A stretch of DNA of 11,875 bases, from contig JAHQWX010000020.1 of assembly GCA_029856375.1 (NCBI GenBank), forward strand, positions 1 through 11,875, in the 5' to 3' direction. The translations under genes and the position numbers were made by a program. How positions within the stretch are numbered: the first letter of the stretch is position 1; every line of letters starts with the position of its first letter. Below are positions 1 to 6,726 of the stretch, in pieces. The DNA is from Promethearchaeia archaeon (GTDB lineage: Archaea; Asgardarchaeota; Lokiarchaeia; Sigyniarchaeales; SOKP01). The notes below the pieces were generated by a model that saw only the letters and a list, made by a program, of their open reading frames with translations, made no database searches and was not told the DNA's origin.

Positions 1-1245
1 TGGCGTTTTAAAGACCGGAGCAAGCATCAATGCAAGGGATGTTAGAGTCATAGAAAACAGAAGTATCGTTATTGAAACTCCCAGTATGCCATTCAGTAAA
101 TCATATGTAATCGGATCCAGTCCAAATAGAAAGAGAAAGCCCAAACCGAGAGATGTTTGAAAGAACGATAAGATAATATTGGCTCCTAAGCTTCCGAGAA
201 TAATTTCTTTATTTGTTAATTCGGTGGACGATAAGCGTTTGAATATCCCTTCCTTTTGCATGTTTGTAATGATTACTAATGTGAAGCTCAAGATAGTCAT
301 CGAGCCGTACAATATGTAACCAGGCGTGCCGAAAGTTAAGGCGTTCACTAGGCGTCCTTGGGCGCTTTCCGTCTCGAAATTGAGATCAATATTGCTGGGC
401 TGGTAATTTATTATGCCCGTTATCACTTGCTGCACAATCCCTGTTATAATCTGTCTATCCGTGGACGAGACGGATTGTAAAAAGTAAATACTTACATTAG
501 GTGGCGAGAAATTCTGCGCATTCGTTATGTTTACTTCACCAATTTCAATGTTAGAGCCAGCGTACATCCCCTCTGCAACGCCTTTTATTGTAGATTTAAT
601 AACATCTACTTTCCCTCTTGCAGTTCCGTTTCTAAAATGATATGTCATTGTCGATGCAGACGCGTTGGCAGTGTGATTAATAAAGTAATCGTTGATATAA
701 AGCAAACCATCGTAATCAGTATCGTCAATATTACTTAATACTGTATTAAAATCTTGATTTGATATGTTAAATACCTCATAATCTCGTAAATTACCTAACG
801 CGTCGTAAAACCAGGTAATATTGTTGTATAGGTGGGAGGATGTATCTCCATTATACCATCCAATGTGAGTCTGAGCGCTTCTAGTTAAATTTTCTTCAAA
901 ACCTTCTGGAAAGACCAAATATCCAACAATAACATCGTCTTTTGCCGCCTGATACGCCTCTTCCACGGAAGAATAGTTGTATACATTAAAACTATCCATT
1001 TCATCGAAGATTTCGTAAATCAAGCTAAGGTTGTAATTGGGATGGTTTTCGTCGGAAAACGCAGAATCTTCCAAACTCACGAAACCAATATTATAAGTTA
1101 TCGAAGAACCGAAAGAGCTCGAGCCAAAGACGAAGCCCATCATGGAATAATATAATATAGGTATTCCAACTAAAAACAGCAATACCTTTTTGTCTCTCAC
1201 AAAAGATTTTAAATTTACAACCATAATATCGAAAGATTTGCTCAT
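1..1245 (-). CDS. ABC-2 type transporter permease, partial (C-terminus beyond the left edge)
   Basis: Membrane subunit of an ABC-2 exporter. Reading the minus strand from ATG at 1245 gives 415 residues with no stop before the window ends, so the C-terminus is missing. One membrane segment (about 20-40) is followed by a large hydrophilic outside domain (about 41-295). Then come hydrophobic segments at about 304-329 (starting TFGTPGYILYG, a typical ABC-2 sequence), 348-375 and 382-411. Charged residues near 331-345 (MQKEGIFKRL) form the usual cytoplasmic loop. A six-segment permease would have about two more helices off the edge. The outside domain carries 11 N-x-S/T sequons. The start is set by a GGAGGTG ribosome binding site that overlaps the stop codon of the upstream ATPase gene, so the two are translationally coupled. 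Substrate cannot be told from sequence; drug, lipid or polysaccharide export are all possible. Confidence 0.9.
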   Translation of the reverse strand, partial: MSKSFDIMVVNLKSFVRDKKVLLFLVGIPILYYSMMGFVFGSSSFGSSITYNIGFVSLEDSAFSDENHPNYNLSLIYEIFDEMDSFNVYNYSSVEEAYQAAKDDVIVGYLVFPEGFEENLTRSAQTHIGWYNGDTSSHLYNNITWFYDALGNLRDYEVFNISNQDFNTVLSNIDDTDYDGLLYINDYFINHTANASASTMTYHFRNGTARGKVDVIKSTIKGVAEGMYAGSNIEIGEVNITNAQNFSPPNVSIYFLQSVSSTDRQIITGIVQQVITGIINYQPSNIDLNFETESAQGRLVNALTFGTPGYILYGSMTILSFTLVIITNMQKEGIFKRLSSTELTNKEIILGSLGANIILSFFQTSLGLGFLFLFGLDPITYDLLNGILGVSITILLFSMTLTSLALMLAPVFKTP

Positions 1246-1254
1246 TTCATCATA

Positions 1255-1261
1255 CACCTCC
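1255..1261 (-). promoter_or_regulatory. Shine-Dalgarno site of the permease gene
   Basis: On the minus strand GGAGGTG lies 9 nt before the ATG at 1245, and its first G is the last base of the ATPase stop codon TAG. It selects this ATG over two closer to the motif (within 1248-1253), which are in another frame and run into a stop within four codons. Confidence 0.75.
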
Positions 1262-2253
1262 TAATTCCTTAAAGACCTCCCGGTTAGTTCTATGAATACA
1301 TTCTCCAAACTATTCGCTTTTACATTCACATCAACGACGTTTAAATCTACTGAAGTAAAGAATTTGATAATTTTTCCAATCTTACCAATGCCGTCCATTG
1401 CCATAATTCTAGTAATTAAATCTTCTTCTACATAATAGGAACTAAGAACATAATCCAAATTCTTGATTTCTTCGGTTTTTTGCAAAATTGCGTCTTTTTT
1501 ACCTTCGAGTTTAATTTCTAACATATCTCCTTTCCCGATGGTCGCTTTTAATCCATCAGGAGTGTCCATCGCAATGATTTTACCGTAATCAATTATGCCG
1601 ATTCGATCAGAAAGCTCGTCAGCTTCGTCCATGTAGTGAGTTGTAAGAAAAATCGTTTTCTTTCTAGTCTTTAATTCTCTTATATAGTCCCAAATCAATC
1701 TCCTCGTTTGAGGATCTAAGCCCGCGGTAGGTTCGTCTAAAAATAATACATCGGGATCGTGTACGAGACCAATTATGAGATTCAATCGTCTTTTCATACC
1801 ACCGCTCAACTTATCAGCGCGAGTTTTTCTTTTTTCTTCCAAGCCCACCTTTAAAATTAAGTCGTTCGCTCTCTCCAACAGCTCCTTTTTATCCACATTG
1901 TACATTTTCCCAAAAAACATCACGTTTTCAAACACCGTTAATTCTTCGAAGAAAATGTTTTCTTGTGGGCAGATACCAATGTGTTGCTTTACCTTTTTCG
2001 GTTCTTTAACTACATCGTAATCAAACAATGTGGCGACTCCTGAAGTAGGCTTCATATAACACGCCAATATATTAATCGTTGTTGTTTTACCCGCTCCGTT
2101 TGGCCCAAGAAAGCTGAAGCATTCTCCTTTCTTAATCTCAAAAGATATCCCATCAACCGCCTTCACATCTTCGAAATATTTTTTTAAATCTTCTACTCTT
2201 ATTGCAAAGTCGTTCTTTTCAATTCTTTTTATGAATTTTGATTCAGTTGTCAT
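1261..2253 (-). CDS. ABC-2 type transporter ATP-binding protein (DrrA/CcmA type)
   Basis: ATP-hydrolysing subunit that powers the adjacent permease at the inner face of the membrane. All nucleotide-binding motifs are intact: Walker A GPNGAGKT at 50-57, Q-loop Gln97, signature LSGGM at 149-153, Walker B VLFLDE at 169-174, D-loop GLD at 178-180 and switch His206. The last 80-100 residues form the accessory domain seen in DrrA-type exporters and end in a typical SLENVFIELTGR segment at about 315-326. The length of 330 residues is normal for this family. It is the first gene of the exporter operon and is transcribed away from a winged-helix regulator gene. No Shine-Dalgarno motif precedes the ATG. 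The exported substrate cannot be inferred. Confidence 0.95.
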   Translation of the reverse strand: MTTESKFIKRIEKNDFAIRVEDLKKYFEDVKAVDGISFEIKKGECFSFLGPNGAGKTTTINILACYMKPTSGVATLFDYDVVKEPKKVKQHIGICPQENIFFEELTVFENVMFFGKMYNVDKKELLERANDLILKVGLEEKRKTRADKLSGGMKRRLNLIIGLVHDPDVLFLDEPTAGLDPQTRRLIWDYIRELKTRKKTIFLTTHYMDEADELSDRIGIIDYGKIIAMDTPDGLKATIGKGDMLEIKLEGKKDAILQKTEEIKNLDYVLSSYYVEEDLITRIMAMDGIGKIGKIIKFFTSVDLNVVDVNVKANSLENVFIELTGRSLRN

Positions 2254-2304
2254 TTTTAACAGACTTTTATCGATTTTTTCCGTTTTTTTATGTAAAATAC
2301 TATT

Positions 2305-2313
2305 GTATATAGA
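2305..2313 (-). promoter_or_regulatory. Possible TATA box of the exporter operon
   Basis: The minus strand reads TCTATATAC about 55 nt before the ATPase ATG, with a purine-rich GGAAATAC stretch just upstream that could serve as BRE. A start of transcription about 26 nt downstream would leave a leader of about 30 nt. This is pattern matching only, in AT-rich DNA. Confidence 0.35.
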
Positions 2314-2321
2314 GTATTTCC

Positions 2322-2347
2322 GGTCTATCTTAAATAAATCGTAGACC
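2322..2347. promoter_or_regulatory. Inverted repeat GGTCTA-N14-TAGACC, possible operator
   Basis: Two perfect 6-bp arms (2322-2327 and 2342-2347) face each other with centres 20 nt apart, about two helical turns. It sits directly upstream of the proposed TATA box of the exporter operon. Its GC content is higher than the surrounding spacer, which makes chance less likely than for the A/T-only repeats nearby. Binding by the neighbouring regulator is only a guess. Confidence 0.3.
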
Positions 2348-2407
2348 AGTTTTTATCGAATAAAACAAGGAATATCAAAAATTTAAAATGAAAAGTGTGA
2401 AATCTTT

Positions 2408-2442
2408 TAGTAAAGAATATTTTACTACGAAAAGGTAGTAAA
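2408..2442. promoter_or_regulatory. Array of three alternating TAGTAAA half-sites, probable operator
   Basis: TAGTAAA (2408-2414), TTTACTAC (2421-2428) and GTAGTAAA (2435-2442) follow one another with 6-nt spacers, making two overlapping inverted repeats. The second is perfect over 8 bp and continues imperfectly into flanking AATATT/ATATT. It lies between the divergent exporter and winged-helix genes, about 70-100 nt before the regulator start. This is the classic place for an autoregulatory operator bound by a dimeric winged-helix protein. Binding has not been shown. Confidence 0.45.
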
Positions 2443-2466
2443 TATTTTTTCATATGATATTTCAAT

Positions 2467-2474
2467 TGTATAGA
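2467..2474 (+). promoter_or_regulatory. Possible TATA box of the regulator gene
   Basis: TTGTATAG lies about 40 nt before the ATG at 2510, which would place transcription start near 2496 and leave a leader of about 14 nt without a Shine-Dalgarno motif. The match is weak; AAATATTT at 2440-2447 is an alternative that would overlap the half-site array. Confidence 0.25.
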
Positions 2475-2509
2475 AAGTAAATCTTGAATTAAATAATAGA
2501 TGATAGAAC

Positions 2510-3004
2510 ATGTCAAACGAGGTAAAATCAACTAAATTACCGAAAATATTTGACGAAGACGAAATCTTCAAGTCGCTTGGTCATCAAATAAGAAGGGATA
2601 TCATTAGGTTTGTTGGGGATGATGGTGAGTTGACTTTTACCGAGATAAAAAATAAGCTTGACTCAATCGATAGCCCCACCTTATCATACCACTTAAAAAG
2701 TTTGCAACCTTTATTGAAATCTAAAGAGAATAAATATAAATTATCTGATATTGGAATATCAGCGTATAATCTTTTACAGAAAACTGATCAATCCCACAAG
2801 CTCTCGAAATATAAAAAGAGGTTCATCTACGCTTATATATCCACGGTAATTTGTTGGATTTTCGTACAAACATTTGTTCCCTTTATTTTATACTCATCAT
2901 ATCCTGCCTGGGAAGTTCCCATACATTATTATTTTATTCACATAATACTTGCAGTAGTCGCGGTAATCAATTATTTATTTATTTTGAAATTAAGAAAGGT
3001 CTAA
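2510..3004 (+). CDS. ArsR-like winged-helix regulator with two C-terminal membrane segments
   Basis: Probable membrane-bound transcription regulator of 164 residues. Residues 14-90 form a winged helix-turn-helix: a first helix with a SLGHQIRRDIIRF pattern (22-34), a FTEIKNKL helix (43-50), a recognition helix around PTLSYHLKSL (56-65) and a wing at 70-80. This layout is typical of ArsR-type domains. After a basic linker (KYKKR, 100-104) come two hydrophobic segments at about 105-128 and 138-160, ending in a short basic tail (KLRKV). This predicts a cytoplasmic DNA-binding domain held at the membrane. An in-frame TAG at 2504-2506 makes ATG 2510 the first possible ATG. The gene is divergent from the ABC exporter and shares a half-site array with it, so control of the exporter and of itself is the simplest reading. 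The ligand is unknown. Confidence 0.8.
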   Translation: MSNEVKSTKLPKIFDEDEIFKSLGHQIRRDIIRFVGDDGELTFTEIKNKLDSIDSPTLSYHLKSLQPLLKSKENKYKLSDIGISAYNLLQKTDQSHKLSKYKKRFIYAYISTVICWIFVQTFVPFILYSSYPAWEVPIHYYFIHIILAVVAVINYLFILKLRKV

Positions 3005-3007
3005 ATT

Positions 3008-3592
3008 TTGAAAATAGTCTTTTTTATAAAATCCGAAACGGTTGATCTAAGCAAATATTCGTTAAAAGATCCGTTAGGTTCTTCGGGTCGTCTTGATGTG
3101 ATTGTGCGTTGTGCATTAGCTGCGCTGTTAAATAACTACGAATTAGAAGAAAATATGGAATTTTGGGCCTTTTTGGACAATTATGGCACCTTTATATTCA
3201 AATCTTCTTTATTTGATCAAAGTATATTGCCAATGGGTGAGTTAAAATTTATGGAATATTTTGTCGAGATTCTAAGGGGCGTCGATAAAGAAAGCATAGT
3301 TAAGAATCCACTGAAGGAAGTTATAATATCGAACATAGATATTATGAGCGCCATTGACAATCTTAAAAAAGAAGGATTTAAAGAGTTTATTTTACACGAA
3401 AGCGGTAATAAAGTTTCTCCGCAACTATTTACTGATGCTGCCAAATTTCTATTTATTATAGGGAATCAATCTGGAGATTTCCTCAACTCTAAACAACTTT
3501 TAAGTTCCAATATTCCGAGAATAAGTCTTGGAGATATCTCTTATTTATCCTCTTCTGTTATAAAACTAATTAAAACTGAAATTTTAGATTAA
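3008..3592 (+). CDS. trmY: tRNA (pseudouridine(54)-N1)-methyltransferase, TrmY/DUF358 SPOUT family
   Basis: Probable methyltransferase that makes 1-methylpseudouridine at position 54 of archaeal tRNA from S-adenosylmethionine. At 194 residues it has the usual TrmY length. Family landmarks in order: FIKSE near the N-terminus, GSSGRLDVIVRCALAALL at 24-41, an ILHESG segment at 128-133, and the SAM-binding knot formed by FIIGNQSG (149-156) and IPRISLGDISYLSSS (169-183). The C-terminus ends in a TEILD that resembles the usual NELD ending. TTG at 3008 is the only usable start, since an in-frame TAA lies at 3002-3004 and the next Met is residue 50. AAAGGT at 2995-3000 can act as ribosome binding site. 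It follows the regulator gene by 3 nt. From memory, many members have a Cys in the last segment; here it reads SSSVIKLIK, so activity deserves a check. Confidence 0.85.
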   Translation: MKIVFFIKSETVDLSKYSLKDPLGSSGRLDVIVRCALAALLNNYELEENMEFWAFLDNYGTFIFKSSLFDQSILPMGELKFMEYFVEILRGVDKESIVKNPLKEVIISNIDIMSAIDNLKKEGFKEFILHESGNKVSPQLFTDAAKFLFIIGNQSGDFLNSKQLLSSNIPRISLGDISYLSSSVIKLIKTEILD

Positions 3593-3642
3593 AATCTTTA
3601 TTAATTGTCAAACCAAAGTTTAATAAAAAATCCATTAAATAC

Positions 3643-3650
3643 CTATATAT
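3643..3650 (+). promoter_or_regulatory. TATA box of the phosphatidyltransferase gene
   Basis: CTATATAT lies 48-55 nt before the ATG at 3698, preceded by AAATAC as a possible BRE. Transcription would start near 3673 and leave a leader of about 25 nt with no Shine-Dalgarno motif. Confidence 0.5.
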
Positions 3651-3697
3651 CGAATTCAATTCTTAGTTCTTAAAACACACTTACGAATCTGAAAAAG

Positions 3698-4339
3698 ATG
3701 GTTCTCAACAAGTTTAGGGAAGCAGCGCAAAATTTAATTGACGGTCCCGTTGATTTTTTCGTGAGGCATAATTTCAGTCCAAATTTATTATCGTTAATTG
3801 GATTTTTATTAAGTGTTTCTGCTGCAATTTTCCTTGCGTTTGATTTTCTCCACTATCCCCTATATATAACATGGCCTCCAGCTTTATTGTTATTTTTATC
3901 GGGCGCATTTGATGTCTTTGATGGTGGAGTTGCGCGAAAAACTAATAGTGTATCTCAATTCGGTGCCTTCTTAGATTCGAACATAGATCGATTGAGCGAT
4001 GCAGTTGTTTACTTGGGTCTCATTTATGGTGAATACATCACTTATTTTGAGGGGTACATTTGTTTTTTCTTAAGCTTGATGATTTCATACGTTCGGTCAA
4101 GAGCGGAAAACGAAGGCGTTAAGATGCATGGGGTCGGATTTATGGAAAGAGCGGAAAGGGTGTTGTTTATATTTTTCGCATTGATACTGGAAGTTTGGAT
4201 TTATTTCTTTACTTTGGATCAGAATAGAACATTCTTTTTCATCTTTATTTGGTGTTTTATTGCGCTTTTAATCATTACATTCCTCCAAAGGATTATCTTT
4301 GCTTATAAAGAATTAAAGAAGGTTGAGACGCCCGAATAA
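3698..4339 (+). CDS. CDP-alcohol phosphatidyltransferase, probably archaetidylinositol phosphate synthase
   Basis: Integral membrane enzyme that moves an alcohol phosphate onto a CDP-activated lipid to build a polar head group. The signature D-x2-DG-x2-AR-x8-G-x3-D-x3-D is complete: Asp72, Asp75-Gly76, Ala79-Arg80, Gly89, Asp93 and Asp97. These Asp residues bind the metal and catalyse the transfer. About six hydrophobic segments can be seen (roughly 30-50, 59-74, 101-116, 119-132, 154-171, 176-200), and the length of 213 residues is usual. FGAFLDSNIDRLSD and SYVRSRAE (130-137) resemble the inositol-phosphate-using branch (archaeal AIP synthase, actinobacterial PIP synthase), so archaetidylinositol phosphate is the preferred product. 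A glycerol phosphate or serine acceptor cannot be excluded. It has its own promoter and is followed 71 nt later by S26e. Confidence 0.88.
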   Translation: MVLNKFREAAQNLIDGPVDFFVRHNFSPNLLSLIGFLLSVSAAIFLAFDFLHYPLYITWPPALLLFLSGAFDVFDGGVARKTNSVSQFGAFLDSNIDRLSDAVVYLGLIYGEYITYFEGYICFFLSLMISYVRSRAENEGVKMHGVGFMERAERVLFIFFALILEVWIYFFTLDQNRTFFFIFIWCFIALLIITFLQRIIFAYKELKKVETPE

Positions 4340-4365
4340 TACCAATATTATTGTTTACTAATTCT

Positions 4366-4376
4366 TTTTAATAAAA
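4366..4376 (+). promoter_or_regulatory. Possible TATA box of the S26e gene
   Basis: TTTTAATAAAA lies 35-45 nt before the ATG at 4411. Transcription would begin near 4398, giving a leader of about 13 nt with no ribosome binding motif. Read-through from the lipid gene is an alternative. Confidence 0.35.
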
Positions 4377-4410
4377 TTATTATACTTCATTTCATTTTAC
4401 TAATTTGATC

Positions 4411-4683
4411 ATGCCTAAGAAAAGGAAATCTGGAGGAAAACCTGCTAGTCATAAAGGACAATCAAGTACTGTTCAATGTGCTAATTGTGGTAGGTTTGTC
4501 CCGCGAAGCAAGGCTAAACAATATACAAAAAATGTGAGCCTTGTGGATTCTCGTATTTATAAAGAACTTAGAGACGCTGGAGCAATAATTCAAAGACCTA
4601 GTCAACGCGCATATTATTGTATTTCTTGCGCCATTCACAAACACAAAATAAGCCAAAGAGCAAAATCAACAAGAAAAACTTAA
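4411..4683 (+). CDS. rps26e: 30S ribosomal protein S26e
   Basis: Small ribosomal subunit protein of 90 residues. The basic N-terminus MPKKRKSGGK and the two zinc-binding pairs CANC (23-26) and CISC (70-73, followed by AIHKHK) match the S26e family. In eukaryotes this protein sits at the mRNA exit channel near the 3' end of the small-subunit rRNA. The segment QCANCGRFVPRSKAKQY (22-38) is the usual family core. A TTG two codons upstream (4405) would add Met-Ile, but the ATG at 4411 gives the conserved MPKK start and is preferred. The protein lacks the long proline-rich tail of eukaryotic homologs, as expected for an archaeal form. S26e is absent from most Euryarchaeota, so it is the best phylogenetic marker here. 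Its stop codon lies 1 nt from that of the convergent PIN gene. Confidence 0.95.
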   Translation: MPKKRKSGGKPASHKGQSSTVQCANCGRFVPRSKAKQYTKNVSLVDSRIYKELRDAGAIIQRPSQRAYYCISCAIHKHKISQRAKSTRKT

Positions 4684-4684
4684 G

Positions 4685-6652
4685 TTATATGTTCATTTGC
4701 TTGAAAAATACGGGAAGATTGTAAATAACATCAATGTATTCCTTATCTTTTATCTCGACTATTGCTCGTATTAAATATGTATCCTTTAACTCTGAGTTTG
4801 GGTTATAAACCCTAATTTTTGCGGTTTCTTTTAACTTTAAAGAATAATTTTCTGCAACTCCCGAGAGATCATAAGCGCCAAATACCAAGAATCCGAGCAA
4901 GCCAAGTTCGGTGTGAAAAGCAACGAAGAGCGTTTTATTTTTTTCCATCCTCTCAACCTTTACCACCTCAAAATAATCTTTTAAGCCCTTATTTATGTTT
5001 TGATAAGAGACAATTTTTTTCCCAGTAGTATGAGGAAATGGAGTGTAAAATAACCTGTTAAAGTCTTGATAGCCCTTAATTTGCTCGTTGTATTTTTCCA
5101 CATTTTTCAGTTTGTACGCTTTATTGAACAATATATCCACATTTATGGTTTCTGTTGAATATCCGCTCAATATCGTCGCGATGTATGCCCTCTTTAATTT
5201 TTCAATGAGTGTGGAAATTTTATACTCGAAGTTTCCATCTACCGCCATTTCCAAGGAAGCGTCGTATAAAGATATCGCGATTTGTGAGTGTCCTAAAGCT
5301 AGAAAATAATCGCCCAATTCTGAAAAAACAATCATTCCATCTTCTAAATTCTCTTCGATTTTGAGCTCCGAAATTTCTTCCATTATTGATATTGCCTGGT
5401 TTTTATTTTCAGGATTTTCTAAAAATAACGCTAGTGCCTTTCCAATGGTGCATTTTAGCATTAATTTATTCTCGTTATATGTTTCTGCTAGTTGATAAGT
5501 AAAGTCGTATTGCTTTATTGCCGGATTGTAAAATCCGTGAAAAACTCTGATAAGGGCTTTCAGATAATTAATAGTTAAACTTGTCCGCCAATTATGGACT
5601 ATTGTCGAATAAAGCGCCGTTCTATCCAGAGCTTCTATCGCTGGATTGACTCTTCCTATAGATAATAGCAAAAAAGCTCTTAAGAATTCAATTTTTGACA
5701 ACTCAGAACAAATGAGTTGCTCTAAAATGTCATAATTCTTACCAGTAACTTTACCATGAGCGAGTTGTAGCAATGAAGTTAAAAATGAACTCCCTCTTTT
5801 TAAATATCTTACTGAGTCCTTTACATTATCGTCAATTAGCGCGTTTTTAGCGTGAATTAAGTAGTCCCTCGAAATTCTTAAGTTTTCTAAGAATGTTAAA
5901 ACGCCTTCAATTTGTTCAGCTTCGCTTTTTGGTAGATCGTTGCCTTGGATGTACTTTTCTGCAATCTCGCACTCGTTTGATAATGATTCATCTGCGGGAC
6001 CCAAACAGACTGCTTGACCGTCGGATAATGTGTCCTTTGTAACTATTGAGCTTTCTGTAACTGTTATTGCTCTCTCTATTAACCATGTAATTTTTTCTTC
6101 TGCGGGATATATTTTAGAGCGTTCAATCATATAAGATAAGGTATAATTGAGGCTTTTTCGCCAGATTGCGTTAAAATACTTCTTTAAGGAAGTAATCGAA
6201 GTAGTTCTTTGAATTTTTAACAAAAAACTCGAAAGAGACAAGATGTTTATTTTATTTTGATATAATAAATTTACATTTTTTGCTAGTTTAAAATCGTCGC
6301 TAACTAAATGAATTTCAGCGTCCTTTTCCTCTTTTAATATTCTTTGACAAAGAGCAACGAGAGAAAGGTCTGGATCTTGGGCTGGAAACCTTATATTATG
6401 CTTTTTTAAACGATTTTTTATCGATTCTACAGCGTTACTTTGAATTTCCTCAACATTTATAAATTTGTGAAATTTGTCTCGGTATGCTTGATTAACACCT
6501 TTAATCTCTTCAAAAACTTGTTGGCTAATAAAGTAATCGTAATCCAGATTTTTCCCAGCGGTTTCTAAATTAGCCAATAAATTTTTTGCGCGAATAGAAT
6601 TCATACAAATAAAAAAATTCGCGTCGAAAACGATATTCACATAATTAGACAT
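4685..6652 (-). CDS. PIN-domain protein with long helical, TPR-like body
   Basis: Large protein (655 residues) with a likely metal-dependent RNase domain at the N-terminus. Residues 5-145 have PIN-fold landmarks: Asp10 in IVFDANFF, Glu48-Glu49 in VFEEIK, Asp93/Asp95 in QDPDLSLVAL and Asp119 in LVSDDFKLAK. These are the acidic residues that would bind Mg or Mn. The rest is not a VapC toxin: residues 150-490 are helical, with tetratricopeptide-like units, best seen at 443-475 (FSELGDYFLALGHSQIAISL). Residues 556-655 look beta-rich. No membrane segment or signal peptide is present. No small antitoxin gene lies beside it. I infer an RNA-processing or RNA-quality-control nuclease whose repeats bind a partner. 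Substrate and partners are unknown. A TATA-like element 36-46 nt before the ATG gives a short leader without a Shine-Dalgarno motif. Confidence 0.75.
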   Translation of the reverse strand: MSNYVNIVFDANFFICMNSIRAKNLLANLETAGKNLDYDYFISQQVFEEIKGVNQAYRDKFHKFINVEEIQSNAVESIKNRLKKHNIRFPAQDPDLSLVALCQRILKEEKDAEIHLVSDDFKLAKNVNLLYQNKINILSLSSFLLKIQRTTSITSLKKYFNAIWRKSLNYTLSYMIERSKIYPAEEKITWLIERAITVTESSIVTKDTLSDGQAVCLGPADESLSNECEIAEKYIQGNDLPKSEAEQIEGVLTFLENLRISRDYLIHAKNALIDDNVKDSVRYLKRGSSFLTSLLQLAHGKVTGKNYDILEQLICSELSKIEFLRAFLLLSIGRVNPAIEALDRTALYSTIVHNWRTSLTINYLKALIRVFHGFYNPAIKQYDFTYQLAETYNENKLMLKCTIGKALALFLENPENKNQAISIMEEISELKIEENLEDGMIVFSELGDYFLALGHSQIAISLYDASLEMAVDGNFEYKISTLIEKLKRAYIATILSGYSTETINVDILFNKAYKLKNVEKYNEQIKGYQDFNRLFYTPFPHTTGKKIVSYQNINKGLKDYFEVVKVERMEKNKTLFVAFHTELGLLGFLVFGAYDLSGVAENYSLKLKETAKIRVYNPNSELKDTYLIRAIVEIKDKEYIDVIYNLPVFFKQMNI

Positions 6653-6687
6653 ATAAAGAAATATAATCAGTTTTATAATAAAAAAAA

Positions 6688-6698
6688 TTATATTTATA
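6688..6698. promoter_or_regulatory. Shared TATA-like element between divergent PIN and mobB genes
   Basis: TTATATTTATA reads as a TATA box in both directions (TATAAATATAA on the minus strand). Starts of transcription about 26 nt away fall near 6668 for the PIN gene (leader about 16 nt) and near 6720 for mobB, where the TTG at 6727 would be leaderless or nearly so. The intergenic space is only 74 nt, so the two promoters must overlap or touch. Confidence 0.4.
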
Positions 6699-6726
6699 GA
6701 ATTAAGAAAAAAATCGTTGAAAATTT

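Noticed and set aside
1775..2020. Open frame on the plus strand inside the ABC ATPase gene
   Set aside because: It lies fully antisense to conserved ATPase motifs and its product has no protein-like features.
2351..2365. Inverted repeat TTTTAT-CGA-ATAAAA in the divergent spacer
   Set aside because: Short and almost purely A/T; expected by chance at this composition.
2325..2531. 68-codon minus-strand frame across the divergent spacer
   Set aside because: It covers the promoter and operator region and the start of the regulator gene, with a low-complexity, Phe-rich product.
4335..4369. A/T-only hairpin AATAAT-N6-ATTATT followed by a T run after the lipid synthase gene
   Set aside because: The stem has six A/T pairs, includes the stop codon and lies in AT-rich DNA next to the S26e promoter. 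It could be a terminator, but archaeal termination rests mainly on T runs and the evidence is too thin to call it.
4405..4410. Upstream TTG start for S26e
   Set aside because: The ATG two codons later gives the conserved MPKK N-terminus of the family.
4685..6652. VapBC toxin-antitoxin system
   Set aside because: The PIN protein is far longer than VapC and no small antitoxin gene lies beside it.
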